NCBI RefSeq assembly: GCF_002933395.1
Contig: NZ_PKFN01000007.1
Coordinates: forward strand, 682,001-746,000
Source: Yoonia maritima
GTDB lineage: Bacteria > Pseudomonadota > Alphaproteobacteria > Rhodobacterales > Rhodobacteraceae
Direction of reading: 5' to 3'
Length of the DNA: 64,000 nucleotides
Below are positions 27,894 to 38,174 of this stretch, one piece after another. The notes beneath the pieces were generated by a model that saw only the letters and a list, made by a program, of their open reading frames with translations, ran no database searches and was not told where the DNA came from. Numbering within the stretch: the stretch's first letter is position 1; every line of letters begins with the position of its first letter. Made by a program: the position numbers and the translations under genes.

Positions 27894-29453
27894 ATGGAAA
27901 ACAGCACCCACGAACGCCTTCTCATTATTGATTTTGGCAGCCAGGTCACGCAGCTGATTGCGCGTCGCCTGCGCGAGTTAAACGTCTACTGTGAAATTCA
28001 CCCCTATCAGTTGGTCACAGATGCATTCCTTACGGAATTCGCACCCAAGGCCGTGATCCTGTCCGGTGGTCCTGATAGTGTGACCCGCGAAGGATCGCCG
28101 CGCGCGCCGCAGTCTGTCTTTGATCTTGGCGTCCCGATCCTTGGCATTTGTTATGGTCAGCAAACCATGATGACCCAGTTGGGTGGCAAAGTTGAATCGG
28201 GTCACGGCACTGCCGAATTCGGCCGCGCCTATGTGACACCCAAAGAAAAGCTGGCGCTTCTTGATGGTTGGTTCCTAACCGACAAAGAACAGGTCTGGAT
28301 GAGCCACGGCGACCATGTCTCTGAAATTGCACCGGGTTTTGATGTTTACGGCACATCGCCAAACGCACCATTTGCCGTCACAGCCGATGTTTCGCGTAAC
28401 TTCTATGCTGTGCAATTCCACCCCGAAGTCCACCACACGCCCAACGGCGCAAAGCTATATGAAAACTTTGTACGTATCGCTGGTTTTTCTGGTGATTGGA
28501 CAATGGGTTTGTACCGCGAACAGGCAATCGCTGCGATCAAAGAACAGGTTGGTGATAAACAAGTTATTTGCGGCCTATCCGGCGGCGTCGATTCATCTGT
28601 TGCTGCTGTTTTGCTTCACGAAGCCATCGGCGATCAACTGACATGCGTATTCGTGGACCACGGGTTGCTGCGCCAAGGCGAAGCCGAAGAAGTCGTGACA
28701 ATGTTCCGCGACAACTACAACATGAAGCTGATCCACGCTGACGAACAAGAATTATTCTTGGGCGAACTTGAAGGTCAAGACGACCCTGAAACAAAGCGCA
28801 AAATCATCGGCAAACTGTTCATCGACGTGTTCCAGAAATACGCGAACGACATCGAAGGCGCTGAGTTCCTTGCACAAGGTACCCTCTACCCCGATGTGAT
28901 TGAATCTGTGTCGTTTTCTGGCGGTCCGTCGGTCACAATCAAATCGCACCACAATGTCGGTGGCCTTCCAGAAAAGATGGGTCTTAAGCTCGTCGAACCG
29001 CTGCGCGAATTATTCAAGGACGAAGTTCGCGCACTTGGTGCAGAACTGGGACTTCCACCCAGCTTTATCGGGCGTCACCCATTCCCTGGGCCGGGCCTTG
29101 CGATCCGCTGCCCCGGTGAGATCACACGCGAAAAGCTGGAAATCCTGCGCAAAGCTGACGCCGTCTATATCGACCAGATCCGCAAACACGGGTTGTACGA
29201 TGATATCTGGCAGGCCTTTGTTGCGATCCTTCCGGTACGTACCGTTGGCGTTATGGGCGATGGGCGTACGTATGATTTCGCCTGCGCATTGCGTGCAGTG
29301 ACATCCGTGGACGGCATGACAGCGGATTACTATCCATTTACCCACGAATTCCTAGGTGAAACCGCAACGCGGATTATCAACGAAGTCCAAGGTATCAACC
29401 GTGTAACCTATGACATCACATCAAAACCTCCGGGAACGATCGAATGGGAATAA
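27894..29453 (+). CDS. guaA: GMP synthase (glutamine-hydrolysing)
   Basis: Converts XMP to GMP, 519 residues. The class I amidotransferase domain has the nucleophile Cys86 in GICYGQQTM, with His and Glu in FHPEVHHT. The ATP pyrophosphatase domain has the PP loop [12 protein letters not shown] near residue 227. The C-terminal dimer domain ends [16 protein letters not shown], the classical GuaA end. A small monooxygenase gene overlaps its stop. Confidence 0.97.
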   Translation: MENSTHERLLIIDFGSQVTQLIARRLRELNVYCEIHPYQLVTDAFLTEFAPKAVILSGGPDSVTREGSPRAPQSVFDLGVPILGICYGQQTMMTQLGGKVESGHGTAEFGRAYVTPKEKLALLDGWFLTDKEQVWMSHGDHVSEIAPGFDVYGTSPNAPFAVTADVSRNFYAVQFHPEVHHTPNGAKLYENFVRIAGFSGDWTMGLYREQAIAAIKEQVGDKQVICGLSGGVDSSVAAVLLHEAIGDQLTCVFVDHGLLRQGEAEEVVTMFRDNYNMKLIHADEQELFLGELEGQDDPETKRKIIGKLFIDVFQKYANDIEGAEFLAQGTLYPDVIESVSFSGGPSVTIKSHHNVGGLPEKMGLKLVEPLRELFKDEVRALGAELGLPPSFIGRHPFPGPGLAIRCPGEITREKLEILRKADAVYIDQIRKHGLYDDIWQAFVAILPVRTVGVMGDGRTYDFACALRAVTSVDGMTADYYPFTHEFLGETATRIINEVQGINRVTYDITSKPPGTIEWE

Positions 29454-29740
29454 TGGGTAAGCCCGGCAATGTGCGCCTCACTGGCACGATAGTGATTCCT
29501 GCGGACCGACTCGAAGAGTTGGTTCCGCTTCTGGAAGAACATATCGTGCTGACACGCAAGGAACCGGGCTGCCTTCATTTCGACGTGACGCAAGACGCCG
29601 AAACCCACGAACTGTTCCACGTCAGCGAACTGTTCACATGTGAAAACGCGTTTGCCGCACATCAAAAGAATGGCGCGGCGCGGCGCTGGGGTCCTGCCAG
29701 CGCCAACCTGAGCCGAGATTTCCACAAAGAGACATTGTAG
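29444..29740 (+). CDS. Antibiotic biosynthesis monooxygenase (ABM) domain protein
   Basis: A 98-residue single-domain protein of the dimeric ferredoxin-like ABM fold. [20 protein letters not shown] starts the fold, and [22 protein letters not shown] with [13 protein letters not shown] are typical ABM features. Members are often called putative quinol monooxygenases, though many have other roles. Two starts are possible: 29444, overlapping guaA by ten bases, or the ATG at 29453, which shares one base with the guaA stop. Confidence 0.82.
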   Translation: MGIMGKPGNVRLTGTIVIPADRLEELVPLLEEHIVLTRKEPGCLHFDVTQDAETHELFHVSELFTCENAFAAHQKNGAARRWGPASANLSRDFHKETL

Positions 29741-29779
29741 CGGCTTGCAATTTCCCTAGCGTCAGGTGCAACTGCTCTG

Positions 29780-30661
29780 ATGAATAATATCCTGAAGGCC
29801 GGGCTCTGGATGCTTGGCGCAATTGCATCGTTTACCAGCATGGCAATCGCCGGACGTGCGGTTAGCTTTGAGCTAGATACCTTTGAAATTATGCTGTTTC
29901 GCAGCATTACAGGTATCGTGGTTGTACTGATACTAGCCTTTGGATTCGGCACTGCAAAACAGATTAATCGTCAACGATTTGGTCTGCATTTTATCAGAAA
30001 TATCTTCCATTTCACCGGGCAAAACTTGTGGTTCTATGCAATCGCGACAATTCCGCTTGCCCAAGTCTTTGCGCTAGAGTTCACAACGCCTATTTGGGTG
30101 ATCCTACTTTCGCCGCTGGTACTGCGTGAACGCCTTACTCCAATTGGGCTATTAAGTGCGTTTTTAGGGTTTATCGGCGTACTTATTGTCACGCGGCCCG
30201 ATGCAGCAACAATGAGCCCGGGCCTGATTTCAGCTGCAATATGTGCGATATTCTTTGCGCTCACTGCAATTTTCACACGCAAACTGACCATGACAGAGCC
30301 GATCACCGTTATCATGTTTTACCTTACTACACTGCAAGCGGCATTTGGGCTGATTTGCGCCGGATACGACGGAGATATTCAGTTGCCATCCATGCAAACC
30401 CTCCCTCTTATCATTATGATTGGCTTCGCGGGTCTATTCGCGCATTTTTGTCTTACGCGCGCGCTCAGTCTTGCCCCAGCAAGCATCGTCATGCCAATCG
30501 ACTTCATTCGGCTCCCGACGATCGCTGTGGTCGGCATGCTTGTCTATCATGAACCCATCCAACTCATAATTTTTGTCGGTGCAGCACTAATCTTCGGTGC
30601 AAACTATTTGAACATCAGTTATGGGTCTGCTCAGAACAAACCGAGGCATAAAATTAACTAA
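29780..30661 (+). CDS. EamA/DMT-family transporter
   Basis: Inner-membrane permease of the drug/metabolite transporter superfamily, 293 residues with about ten hydrophobic segments arranged as two EamA repeats. The first has GRAVSFELDTFEIMLFRSI and the end of repeat one is SPLVLRERLTPIGLLSAFLG. The second ends DFIRLPTIAVVGMLVYHEP. Substrates of this family cannot be predicted from sequence. It begins 39 bases after the ABM gene. Confidence 0.9.
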   Translation: MNNILKAGLWMLGAIASFTSMAIAGRAVSFELDTFEIMLFRSITGIVVVLILAFGFGTAKQINRQRFGLHFIRNIFHFTGQNLWFYAIATIPLAQVFALEFTTPIWVILLSPLVLRERLTPIGLLSAFLGFIGVLIVTRPDAATMSPGLISAAICAIFFALTAIFTRKLTMTEPITVIMFYLTTLQAAFGLICAGYDGDIQLPSMQTLPLIIMIGFAGLFAHFCLTRALSLAPASIVMPIDFIRLPTIAVVGMLVYHEPIQLIIFVGAALIFGANYLNISYGSAQNKPRHKIN

Positions 30662-30675
30662 ACTGTTCAGTTTAT

Positions 30676-30734
30676 TGACGTTTTATGACGCCACGTTGGC
30701 GTGGCTCGGGTGACGCAGCGTCATTAATTGACGC
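30676..30734. repeat. Cluster of TGACG(C) motifs with a 13-base palindrome upstream of fadL
   Basis: TGACG occurs at 30676, 30686, 30711 and 30729, and in inverse as the right arm of TGACGCAGCGTCA, a perfect palindrome at 30711-30723. A short GCCACG-TTGG-CGTGGC hairpin (30690-30705) lies among them. The cluster fills the gap before the fadL-like gene and could be an operator for its regulator. Confidence 0.4.
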
Positions 30735-30792
30735 AAAGGCAACCCACTCCTTAGTGTCGATCCACGAGGAGATTCATGACAGGGATGAGGAC

Positions 30793-31878
30793 ATGAAAAA
30801 CGTATTTACAGCAGGGGCAGCTTTGCTGCTTACAACAAGCATCGCAAACGCAGGAGGGATTGATCGGTCGGGGAACCCGTATTCTATCCTTTTTGAGGAT
30901 GGCAACTATGTGCAACTATCGTTTAGCTCTGCGACGCCAGATGTGTCTGGCGACTACCCAGCAGGCTTCGGTGGCGGTTCCACTGAAAACATGGCGGAAA
31001 GCTATTTCAGCGCGGGTGTTGCACTGAAATACGCTGTGAACGATAATGTCGATGTCGCTGTAATGTTAAGCCAACCCTACGGTGCCGATGCTAATTATAC
31101 CGGTGGGCCTTACACGGGCTTAGCCGCGGAATGGAACAGCACGCAGCTTTCTGTCGTTGGTAAATATCAAACATCAGACGCCGTATCTGTCTATGGTGGT
31201 ATTCGTGCGGTTCAGTCAGAGGCTACAATTACCATTCCACCGGCGCTTTTTGGCGGAGCCGAGTATTCAGCTGAGACTGAAAAGAATACACAGGTCGGAT
31301 ATATTCTTGGCGCTGCATACGAACGCCCTGAAATCGCTTTGCGTGTAGCTTTGACCTACGAAAGCGGAATGACGCATGACTTTGAAACAACAGAGGCCGT
31401 AAACGGTAGCACTGTGCTCGAAAGCACAACTGACATCGAAATGCCGCAAGCAGTTACGCTAGATTTCCAATCTGGTATCGCTGAAGATACGCTTCTCTTT
31501 GGTTCGGTTCGTTGGTCCGAGTGGTCAGTTTGGGAAGTGCGCCCCGCATATTACCAAGGCGCAGCAAACGACCGTGTGACAGGTATTGACGACGATGTAT
31601 TCACATACCGCATCGGGCTTGGCCGTCGCATCAATGATGACTTGTCCGTATTCGGTCGCGTGACATACGAAGATGCGAGCGGCGGTGACGCATCACGTCT
31701 TTCACCAACTGATGGATCAACAAGCATCGGTTTGGGCGGTAGCTACACAATGAACGGCGTCGAATTCACTGGTGGTATTGAATACGCAATGCTTGGTGAT
31801 GCAACAGATGCATCTGGCGTCGAGTTCAAAGACAACTCAGCAGTCGGTGTTGGCCTGACGATCGGTTACAGCTTCTAA
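30793..31878 (+). CDS. FadL/TodX-family outer-membrane hydrophobic transporter
   Basis: Outer-membrane beta-barrel for long-chain fatty acids or other hydrophobic compounds, 361 residues including a signal peptide (MKNVFTAGAALLLTTSIANA, cleaved before GG). YFSAGVALKYAVNDNVDVAV is FadL-like, and the barrel shows alternating strands such as VSVYGGIRAV and FGRVTYEDAS, ending in the aromatic VGVGLTIGYSF typical of outer-membrane proteins. The ATG at 30793 has GATGAGGA upstream; the longer frame from 30685 lacks a signal peptide. It is followed by a strong terminator. Confidence 0.9.
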   Translation: MKNVFTAGAALLLTTSIANAGGIDRSGNPYSILFEDGNYVQLSFSSATPDVSGDYPAGFGGGSTENMAESYFSAGVALKYAVNDNVDVAVMLSQPYGADANYTGGPYTGLAAEWNSTQLSVVGKYQTSDAVSVYGGIRAVQSEATITIPPALFGGAEYSAETEKNTQVGYILGAAYERPEIALRVALTYESGMTHDFETTEAVNGSTVLESTTDIEMPQAVTLDFQSGIAEDTLLFGSVRWSEWSVWEVRPAYYQGAANDRVTGIDDDVFTYRIGLGRRINDDLSVFGRVTYEDASGGDASRLSPTDGSTSIGLGGSYTMNGVEFTGGIEYAMLGDATDASGVEFKDNSAVGVGLTIGYSF

Positions 31879-31902
31879 GCGCTAAACATAACTCTAGAAC
31901 AT

Positions 31903-31930
31903 AGCCCCGCCTAATCAGGCGGGGCTTTTT
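31903..31930 (+). terminator. Rho-independent terminator after the fadL-like gene
   Basis: A perfect ten-pair stem, AGCCCCGCCT with AGGCGGGGCT, closes an AATC loop and runs straight into five T residues. It lies 25 bases after the stop. Confidence 0.95.
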
Positions 31931-32055
31931 GCATACTTGGGTTGTGCTCCCTTGGTCTCATGATCAAATTTCTGGCGAACCACGGCGCACAGAAATTGGC
32001 GCGAGAACTAATCAGACCTAAACACCTCTTATGGGATTTAGTCGCCGTAACAACG

Positions 32056-33174
32056 TTACGGTTCTATTCGTTTCAAAACGGCGCGTGCCGCGCGCAAACC
32101 GGGGGCTTCGCCACCGCGCCCTAACCGCTCCATCGTGACGGTCATCGCTTGGTTTTGCCGACTTGGGTCATCCAATACAGACATAACAGCATCGGCGATC
32201 TTTGATGGGACGCAGTTTTTTCCGATAAACTCTGGAATGACGCGGGTGTCAGAAACAAGGTTAACTAGCGTGACCGTATCAACCAACAACATACGGCTGA
32301 TAATGATCCGGCTAAGCCATGACATATCGTAGGCAATGACCATTGGTGTACCGTTCGCTGCTAATTCGAGCGATACAGTACCCGAAGCCGCAAGCGCAAC
32401 GTCAGCCCGCTTGAACCAACCTGCTTTATCGGGGCTATCAGGCGGTAAGACGGTAACCGGCACCTCCCAGTCGGCAGTTTTTTCCTGAACAAGATCGTAA
32501 ACACCGCTTGTTGTCGGGATCACAAACATGGCGTCAGGTACCTGCCCGGCAATCTGCTGAACAGCTATACCAAAGCGCTCAGCGAGCCGTCCGACCTCAC
32601 CTTTACGACTGCCGGGCAAAACAAGTACCACCGTGCCCTGCCCCAACGCGTCGGCCACAGCTTGCGTCGCGATGGGTTCAGCCACAACGGGATGACCGAC
32701 AAAGTCGCAATCCATGCCCGCGGCCTGCATATATTTTGGCTCAAACGGGAACAGCGCCAGTACATGATCGATGTGACGGGCCATTTTCGCAGCCCGTCCA
32801 GCACGCCAAGCCCATACGGTGGGAGCGACATAGTGCACTGTCCTAATATCGCTTTTTGCTTTCACCAATTTGGCAACCCGAAGACAAAAATCAGGGCTAT
32901 CAATTGTGATTAACACATCAGGTTGCGTTGCAATAATAGCATCTGCCATTTCGCGAATACGCGCTTTTAATGCACGGTACTTTGGCAGTATCTCAGCTAG
33001 GCCCATGACGCTCAGCTCATCCATCGGAAACCGCGAAACCAGCCCCTCGGCCTGCATCAAAGCCCCCCCAACACCGTCAAATGTCACATCAGGGCGCAAT
33101 GTCTTTAGGCCAGCCATCATCGCGCCGCCCAGTTTGTCACCCGAAGGTTCGCCAGCAATGACAAAGACCTTCAT
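32056..33174 (-). CDS. lpxB: Lipid-A-disaccharide synthase
   Basis: Glycosyltransferase joining UDP-diacylglucosamine and lipid X, 372 residues. It starts VFVIAGEPSGDKLGGAMMAG and has GVGGALMQAEGLVSRFPMDE, APTVWAWRAGRAAKM, LPGSRKGEV and SGTVSLELA, all LpxB landmarks. The ATG at 33174 overlaps the lpxI stop by four bases. It is the last gene of the long envelope block and converges on the fadL-like gene. Confidence 0.97.
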   Translation of the reverse strand: MKVFVIAGEPSGDKLGGAMMAGLKTLRPDVTFDGVGGALMQAEGLVSRFPMDELSVMGLAEILPKYRALKARIREMADAIIATQPDVLITIDSPDFCLRVAKLVKAKSDIRTVHYVAPTVWAWRAGRAAKMARHIDHVLALFPFEPKYMQAAGMDCDFVGHPVVAEPIATQAVADALGQGTVVLVLPGSRKGEVGRLAERFGIAVQQIAGQVPDAMFVIPTTSGVYDLVQEKTADWEVPVTVLPPDSPDKAGWFKRADVALAASGTVSLELAANGTPMVIAYDMSWLSRIIISRMLLVDTVTLVNLVSDTRVIPEFIGKNCVPSKIADAVMSVLDDPSRQNQAMTVTMERLGRGGEAPGLRAARAVLKRIEP

Positions 33175-33947
33175 GCCCCACCTCTGGGACGCACCCATAA
33201 AAACATACCCTGTGCGTCAAGGATACGGCGGACAGCAGGCAGATCAAGAACCATAACGCCCCCAAATTCGATCACAATACCATCTAAACCATCCGCGGCT
33301 TTTGCTGTCGCTGGCCCGATAAGCGGTAAATCAGCACGCCAGTCCTGATTAGGTTTTGGGGCCTTAAATAAAATACCGCCTTTCCGGGTCGCGCGGGCCA
33401 GCATCGCGTCAGTACCGTTCGCATCTTCGCGTAACATAACTTCAGCGGAACGAATGACGCAGGCTTGACCAGTGTCCGCGAGTCCCATTTGTGCAACGCA
33501 TGCCTCACCTGTAAACGCGTCGACGGTATGATCAGACGCAGGTCCAGTTTTTGTCAACACACCGGAACGTGGTAGAAGGTCACGTGCAACATCATGGGCT
33601 GCCATGACCTTAAATCCGTGTTCTTCGAGGATTGTGATGATGATGCGCAGTGCCCCGTCATCACCTTGGGTTAAGGCTGCTTGAACCTTTGGCACAAGCG
33701 GCATTGTCGCGGCATCAATCTGTGAGGGGTCAATCTGCGGGCGTCGTACTGCGCCAGCCATACAAATTTGGGTTACGCCACGCGTCTTAAGATCGGCAAG
33801 GAAACTGCCCAGATGCTCCATTCGGAATGTAATATCAGGCGTCAGGCTTGGTTCAAAACCTCGCATGGCACAAACAAGCGGTCGATTGGGCAACCGTGCG
33901 ACCAACGCGGGCGGTAAATCCCCCGTCCCTGCAATCAACGCAAGCAT
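33171..33947 (-). CDS. lpxI: UDP-2,3-diacylglucosamine diphosphatase LpxI
   Basis: Alphaproteobacterial replacement for LpxH, 258 residues (DUF1009). It starts [19 protein letters not shown], has VRRPQIDPSQIDAATMPLVP and GDDGALRIIITILEEHGF, and ends near GGVMVLDLPAVRRILD. It makes lipid X from UDP-2,3-diacylglucosamine. It shares one base with lpxA and overlaps lpxB by four bases. Confidence 0.95.
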   Translation of the reverse strand: MLALIAGTGDLPPALVARLPNRPLVCAMRGFEPSLTPDITFRMEHLGSFLADLKTRGVTQICMAGAVRRPQIDPSQIDAATMPLVPKVQAALTQGDDGALRIIITILEEHGFKVMAAHDVARDLLPRSGVLTKTGPASDHTVDAFTGEACVAQMGLADTGQACVIRSAEVMLREDANGTDAMLARATRKGGILFKAPKPNQDWRADLPLIGPATAKAADGLDGIVIEFGGVMVLDLPAVRRILDAQGMFLWVRPRGGA

Positions 33948-34729
33948 CAGCCGGGCGTCAAAAAATTGCGGTCGGAATCACCCAAAATGAACGCAACCAT
34001 CTGCTGCACATAGTCGCTGTCGCTTTCTGCCGCCAGACGTTTCGCGCGCTCCTGAAAGGTGCCTTCGCCATCTTTCAGCATCTGAAATGCAGCCCGTAGC
34101 GCCGTAATGTCGGAACGCGCAACGCCTTTGCGCTTTAATCCCACAAGGTTCAACCCATCCAACACCCCACGCGGGCCTTGGACCAACCCGTGTGGGACAA
34201 CATCGTTTGTAACCATAGTAACGGCGCCGATAATGGCGCCCTTACCGATCCGCACCCATTGATGCACACCACAAAGCCCGCCGATGATCACATCATCTTC
34301 GATCACACAATGCCCTGCAACTGCCGATGAATTGACGACAATCACACGGTCACCAATTCTGGCGTCATGTGCAATGTGACAACCGGCCATAAATAGCCCG
34401 TCATCACCAACACGCGTTTCACCACCACCTTGTGCGGTCCCAGTGTTCATTGTCACATGTTCACGAATGCGGTTACGCGCACCGATACGCAAGCGGGTCT
34501 GTTCGCCGTCAAATTTCAAATCTTGAGGGATCTCACCGATCACCGCAAACGAAAAAATGACAGTGTCATCGCCAACATGTGTGTCGCCATCAATCACAAC
34601 GTGGCTTTTCAGCGTTACCCGTTCGCCCAACACGACGTTAGGGCCAACCACGCAGAATGGACCGATGGTACAGTCTGCCCCGATCACAGCCTCGTCTGCG
34701 ATCACAGAGGAAGGGTGAATATTGCTCAT
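33947..34729 (-). CDS. lpxA: UDP-N-acetylglucosamine O-acyltransferase
   Basis: First acyltransferase of lipid A synthesis, 260 residues, a left-handed beta helix built of hexapeptide repeats ([20 protein letters not shown] and onward). The catalytic His lies in the [14 protein letters not shown] segment. The C-terminal helical part has [20 protein letters not shown], as in other LpxA proteins. It overlaps fabZ by four bases. Confidence 0.97.
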   Translation of the reverse strand: MSNIHPSSVIADEAVIGADCTIGPFCVVGPNVVLGERVTLKSHVVIDGDTHVGDDTVIFSFAVIGEIPQDLKFDGEQTRLRIGARNRIREHVTMNTGTAQGGGETRVGDDGLFMAGCHIAHDARIGDRVIVVNSSAVAGHCVIEDDVIIGGLCGVHQWVRIGKGAIIGAVTMVTNDVVPHGLVQGPRGVLDGLNLVGLKRKGVARSDITALRAAFQMLKDGEGTFQERAKRLAAESDSDYVQQMVAFILGDSDRNFLTPG

Positions 34730-35190
34730 TCTTTTGGGATGTCCATCATCGCGGTAAACTCTGCTTCGGCAGCCATTTCACCGTCAACGGTTGCAACACC
34801 TTTAAACTTCCAAACCTTACCGCCCGGTTTACCCCGTGTTGTTTCAACATGCATTTCCAGCACATCGCCCGGCACAACCTTGCGGCGGAATTTGCATCCA
34901 TCAATTGCCATGAAATAGACAAGTAGGTTGCCATCAGTGAGCCCCAAAGTCGCGCCAACCATAACGGCTGTTGTCTGTGCCATCGCTTCAACGATCGTTA
35001 CACCTGGCATAATTGGATTGCCCGGAAAATGGCCCTGAAAATGCGGCTCGTTCATTGTCACGTTTTTTATGCCGACAGCCGAAGTTGTGCCATTGATGCT
35101 ATGCACCTTATCCACCAACAAAAATGGATACCGATGCGGTAGAATTTTTTGAATCAAAAGAATGTCGGCTTCGGTGACGGGATCAGACAT
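34726..35190 (-). CDS. fabZ: 3-hydroxyacyl-ACP dehydratase FabZ
   Basis: Fatty acid synthesis dehydratase with the hot-dog fold, 154 residues. It has [13 protein letters not shown] and the active site [19 protein letters not shown], with catalytic His and Glu. The ATG at 35190 gives the usual length; the upstream extension to 35250 is not family-like. In most Proteobacteria lpxD precedes fabZ; here ompH does, and lpxD is elsewhere in the window. Confidence 0.97.
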   Translation of the reverse strand: MSDPVTEADILLIQKILPHRYPFLLVDKVHSINGTTSAVGIKNVTMNEPHFQGHFPGNPIMPGVTIVEAMAQTTAVMVGATLGLTDGNLLVYFMAIDGCKFRRKVVPGDVLEMHVETTRGKPGGKVWKFKGVATVDGEMAAEAEFTAMMDIPKE

Positions 35191-35258
35191 CGGATGGTAT
35201 TCCTTGTTATTGCTGCTGATCTGAGTACCAAGGGAATGCCGCGCGGGCAAGCACGCGC

Positions 35259-35780
35259 TTATTGTGTTCCGTCACCCAATTCTGCATCAACACGGACAAT
35301 AACGTCATCCGTGATGTTAGCCTCGCGTACGGACATGACAACGCTGCGCTGTTCCATAACAATCACGGCCCCTCGTTCAATCATAAGATTGGCGATCACG
35401 CCTTGAACGCGATCTTCGAATACTGTGCGCTGTTCTGCGTTTTCTGTTTGCAGTTCAATATTTTTTGCATCGCGTACACGCCGTACCTCTTCGACTTTCA
35501 CGTCAAAAGCATCGGCTTCGGCGCGAAACTCTTCTGGTGTCATGTCTGGACGACGCAAAGTCAGACTGCGTTCTTCTTCGGTAAGCGTTGCAACAATTTG
35601 TTCGTTTTCCGCCTGTACCGCTTGTATGGCCGCGTTCAAGTCCGCAGCAATACGGCGACCGTACAAGGTTTCGTAATAAATACGATCACTATCAATGATC
35701 AAGATTTGTGGCGCGCCATCCTGTGCAGCAGCAGGTATTGCCAACAACAGCCAAGCAAGAATGGCACGCCACAGATTCAT
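35259..35780 (-). CDS. ompH: OmpH/Skp-family periplasmic chaperone
   Basis: A 173-residue periplasmic chaperone for outer-membrane proteins. The signal peptide ends at AIPAAAQ, the body opens with a strand ([18 protein letters not shown]), and long charged helices follow ([35 protein letters not shown]) that form the tentacle coiled coils of Skp. It shares one base with the bamA stop, as in the conserved bamA-skp pair. Confidence 0.9.
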   Translation of the reverse strand: MNLWRAILAWLLLAIPAAAQDGAPQILIIDSDRIYYETLYGRRIAADLNAAIQAVQAENEQIVATLTEEERSLTLRRPDMTPEEFRAEADAFDVKVEEVRRVRDAKNIELQTENAEQRTVFEDRVQGVIANLMIERGAVIVMEQRSVVMSVREANITDDVIVRVDAELGDGTQ

Positions 35781-38086
35781 TAGAAGCTCGTTGAAATGGT
35801 CACATCGAACGCTTTGGTATTATCGCGGTCCTGCGAATCCAAATCTTCGGTAAAGTTAAAACGCAGCGGGCCAATTGGCGTCGTCCAGAAGACCGATACC
35901 CCCGCAACAGCACGCGGGGTAAAGTCGTCATAGATCACGTCTTCACCATATGTTTCACCGACATTCCAAACGGAACCGTAGTCAACAAACGCGCCGCCCG
36001 TCAGGCCATATTCGCTCGGTAAACCAAGTGGAAATTCAGTTTCCAACCGCAAAACGGCGTAGGCGTTACCACCAAGCGCATCATCCGTATCATCATCACG
36101 TGGACCAATGCCGCCAGCTTCGAACCCGCGCATCACACGGCTTCCCATAAAGAAACGGTCGGTTACGCGGCTGCTGCCGTCTTGATACTCAAGATAACCA
36201 CCTTCTAAGGTCGCGCGCAGCGTGACTTCTTCGTTCAGAACTTTTGCCTCTGCACCAGCAAGAGCGGTGGATTTGATAAATTGCGTGTCACCAAACCCGA
36301 ATTCCTGCCCAAAGCGTAACAATACACCCGCATTTGGGTTCAACCCTGTGCGACGCGTGTCATAGCTGTACGTATAACCCAGCGAGTTCGTCGTCACAGC
36401 GCCTTCGGCAGATTCGTTATGGATAATTTGGCTTGCATCTGCGTCAACATCAGTCAGATCGTTGTAATCGAGCGCGTATAGTACGGTCAGCCGACCATTT
36501 TCGCTTACCGGAAAGCTAAGTGAAGGGCTGAACCGCAGGCTTTCTGTATCATAAAGCGCGTTTTCGTTGTTTGTCGTCGCATAGGATAGATCGACACCCA
36601 AACGCAGATCACGACCCAAAAGCTGTGGTTCCGTAAAACCGAAGGTCAAACGGCGATTTGATTCAGCAGTGGACAGGTCAAAATTCAAACGCTGGCCGCG
36701 TCCTTGAAAGTTTGATTGTTTGTATGATGCGATCAAACCAACACCAGTATCACTGTTATAGTTCGCACCAAAGCTTAGGCTACCAGTCGGGCCTTCGACC
36801 ACATCAACATCAACGATAACCTGGTTTTCAGTAGTACCCTGGCGCGCGTTTACATCAACGTTTTGAAAAAAACCGAGCGAACGAATACGGCTTGCACTAT
36901 CGCGAATGGCGCGAGGGTTAAATGGATCACCTTCGACCACTTCGACGCGGTTACGAATAACACGGTCAAGCGTTGTTCCGTTGCCTTCAATGTCGATACG
37001 CTCGACAAAAATACGCGGACCTGGCACCAACACATAAGCAAGATCAAGCGTCAAATCGCGTGGGTTCCGTGTGATCCGCGTGTCAACTTGAACAAAGTTA
37101 ACACCCCGATTGACGGCCAAACGCTCAATACGCGTAATATCAGTTTCGATCGGAACAGGTGAATAGGTCGCACCACCACGCACGCGGATTGCATCTTGAT
37201 AAGGGGCCGGATCAAGACCTTCGATTTCGCTTAAGACCGTAACCGAGCCAAATTCGAACTTTTGCCCTTCGCGCAGATTGTATGTCACCAAATAGGCATC
37301 GCGTTCACGGGTTAACGTGACATCAACATTTTGAACAACAAAATCTGGGTATCCGCGCGAATGGTAAAAATCAGTAAGAAGCTCGCGGTCAGCGGCAACA
37401 CGATCAGGTGAATATGTGTCGCGGCGGATCAAAGCGCGCAAAGGGCCCGCTTGTTTCGTGTCCAGCACCCGTTGAAGGCGCGACTCAGAATAGGTCCGGT
37501 TTCCAAGAAAAGATATCCGCTCAATTTCGGTCACAGCGGATTCGGTCACGACAAAGACCAGATCAACGCGGTTGTCCGAAAGAGGGATAATGCTTGGTGT
37601 TACGGTAGCGTTAATACGACCCTGCTGCGCGTATGCTTGGGTAATTGCAGCCGTGTCGGCTTCGGCCTGCGTCGGGTTATAAACGCGGCGGCTTTCGGAT
37701 TGGACGATTTGCAGCAACTCGCTATCGCGAAGGCGTGCGTTACCTTCGATATTGATACGGTTGATGGTTGGATATTCAGTAACGCGTATCGTCAACGTTG
37801 ACCCGCTTGGAACGACTTCGACCGTTTCAAACAGACCTGACGCACGGATTTTCTGTGCCGCATCATTTAATGCGCCAGTATTTAACGATTCACCTTGCGA
37901 AATACCCGCATACGTAAGGATGGTCCCATCGGCGACACGCTGGTTACCTTCGATGGATACGTTATTGAAAACAAAGCCCTGTGCGGATACCGCGCCAGCG
38001 GCAAGAACAGCGACAACCGCACCGATGCTTATCTGGCGAAATGTCGCCCCGCCCTGCGCAATAACGCGCCCCCAATTTTTATGCAT
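35780..38086 (-). CDS. bamA: Outer membrane protein assembly factor BamA
   Basis: Core of the outer-membrane protein insertion machine, 768 residues. A signal peptide ends near AGAVSAQG. Five POTRA domains follow, each with a pattern like VSIEGNQRVADGTI or IDIEGNGTTLDRVI. The Omp85 barrel then begins near GSLSFGANYNSDTGVG. The barrel has the conserved MGSRVMRGFE segment in the VRGF/Y loop position and ends DVTISTSF with a terminal Phe. The start has AGGCGAG about five bases upstream. It follows rseP after 88 bases. Confidence 0.97.
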   Translation of the reverse strand: MHKNWGRVIAQGGATFRQISIGAVVAVLAAGAVSAQGFVFNNVSIEGNQRVADGTILTYAGISQGESLNTGALNDAAQKIRASGLFETVEVVPSGSTLTIRVTEYPTINRINIEGNARLRDSELLQIVQSESRRVYNPTQAEADTAAITQAYAQQGRINATVTPSIIPLSDNRVDLVFVVTESAVTEIERISFLGNRTYSESRLQRVLDTKQAGPLRALIRRDTYSPDRVAADRELLTDFYHSRGYPDFVVQNVDVTLTRERDAYLVTYNLREGQKFEFGSVTVLSEIEGLDPAPYQDAIRVRGGATYSPVPIETDITRIERLAVNRGVNFVQVDTRITRNPRDLTLDLAYVLVPGPRIFVERIDIEGNGTTLDRVIRNRVEVVEGDPFNPRAIRDSASRIRSLGFFQNVDVNARQGTTENQVIVDVDVVEGPTGSLSFGANYNSDTGVGLIASYKQSNFQGRGQRLNFDLSTAESNRRLTFGFTEPQLLGRDLRLGVDLSYATTNNENALYDTESLRFSPSLSFPVSENGRLTVLYALDYNDLTDVDADASQIIHNESAEGAVTTNSLGYTYSYDTRRTGLNPNAGVLLRFGQEFGFGDTQFIKSTALAGAEAKVLNEEVTLRATLEGGYLEYQDGSSRVTDRFFMGSRVMRGFEAGGIGPRDDDTDDALGGNAYAVLRLETEFPLGLPSEYGLTGGAFVDYGSVWNVGETYGEDVIYDDFTPRAVAGVSVFWTTPIGPLRFNFTEDLDSQDRDNTKAFDVTISTSF

Positions 38087-38174
38087 TTTGCTCGCCTGTT
38101 TTTAATATCCAGTTATCTACGGAACTAGCCGGATTAAGGCCCAATGTCAAAATGACAAACGGCCAAACCCCGCC

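Noticed and set aside
31942..32124. 60-codon open frame after the fadL terminator
   Set aside because: It has no ribosome site, runs into the 3' end of lpxB on the other strand, and its composition looks random.
36863..37162. Antisense open frames inside bamA and other long genes
   Set aside because: They are frame shadows of strongly conserved genes and show no independent ribosome sites or domain features.
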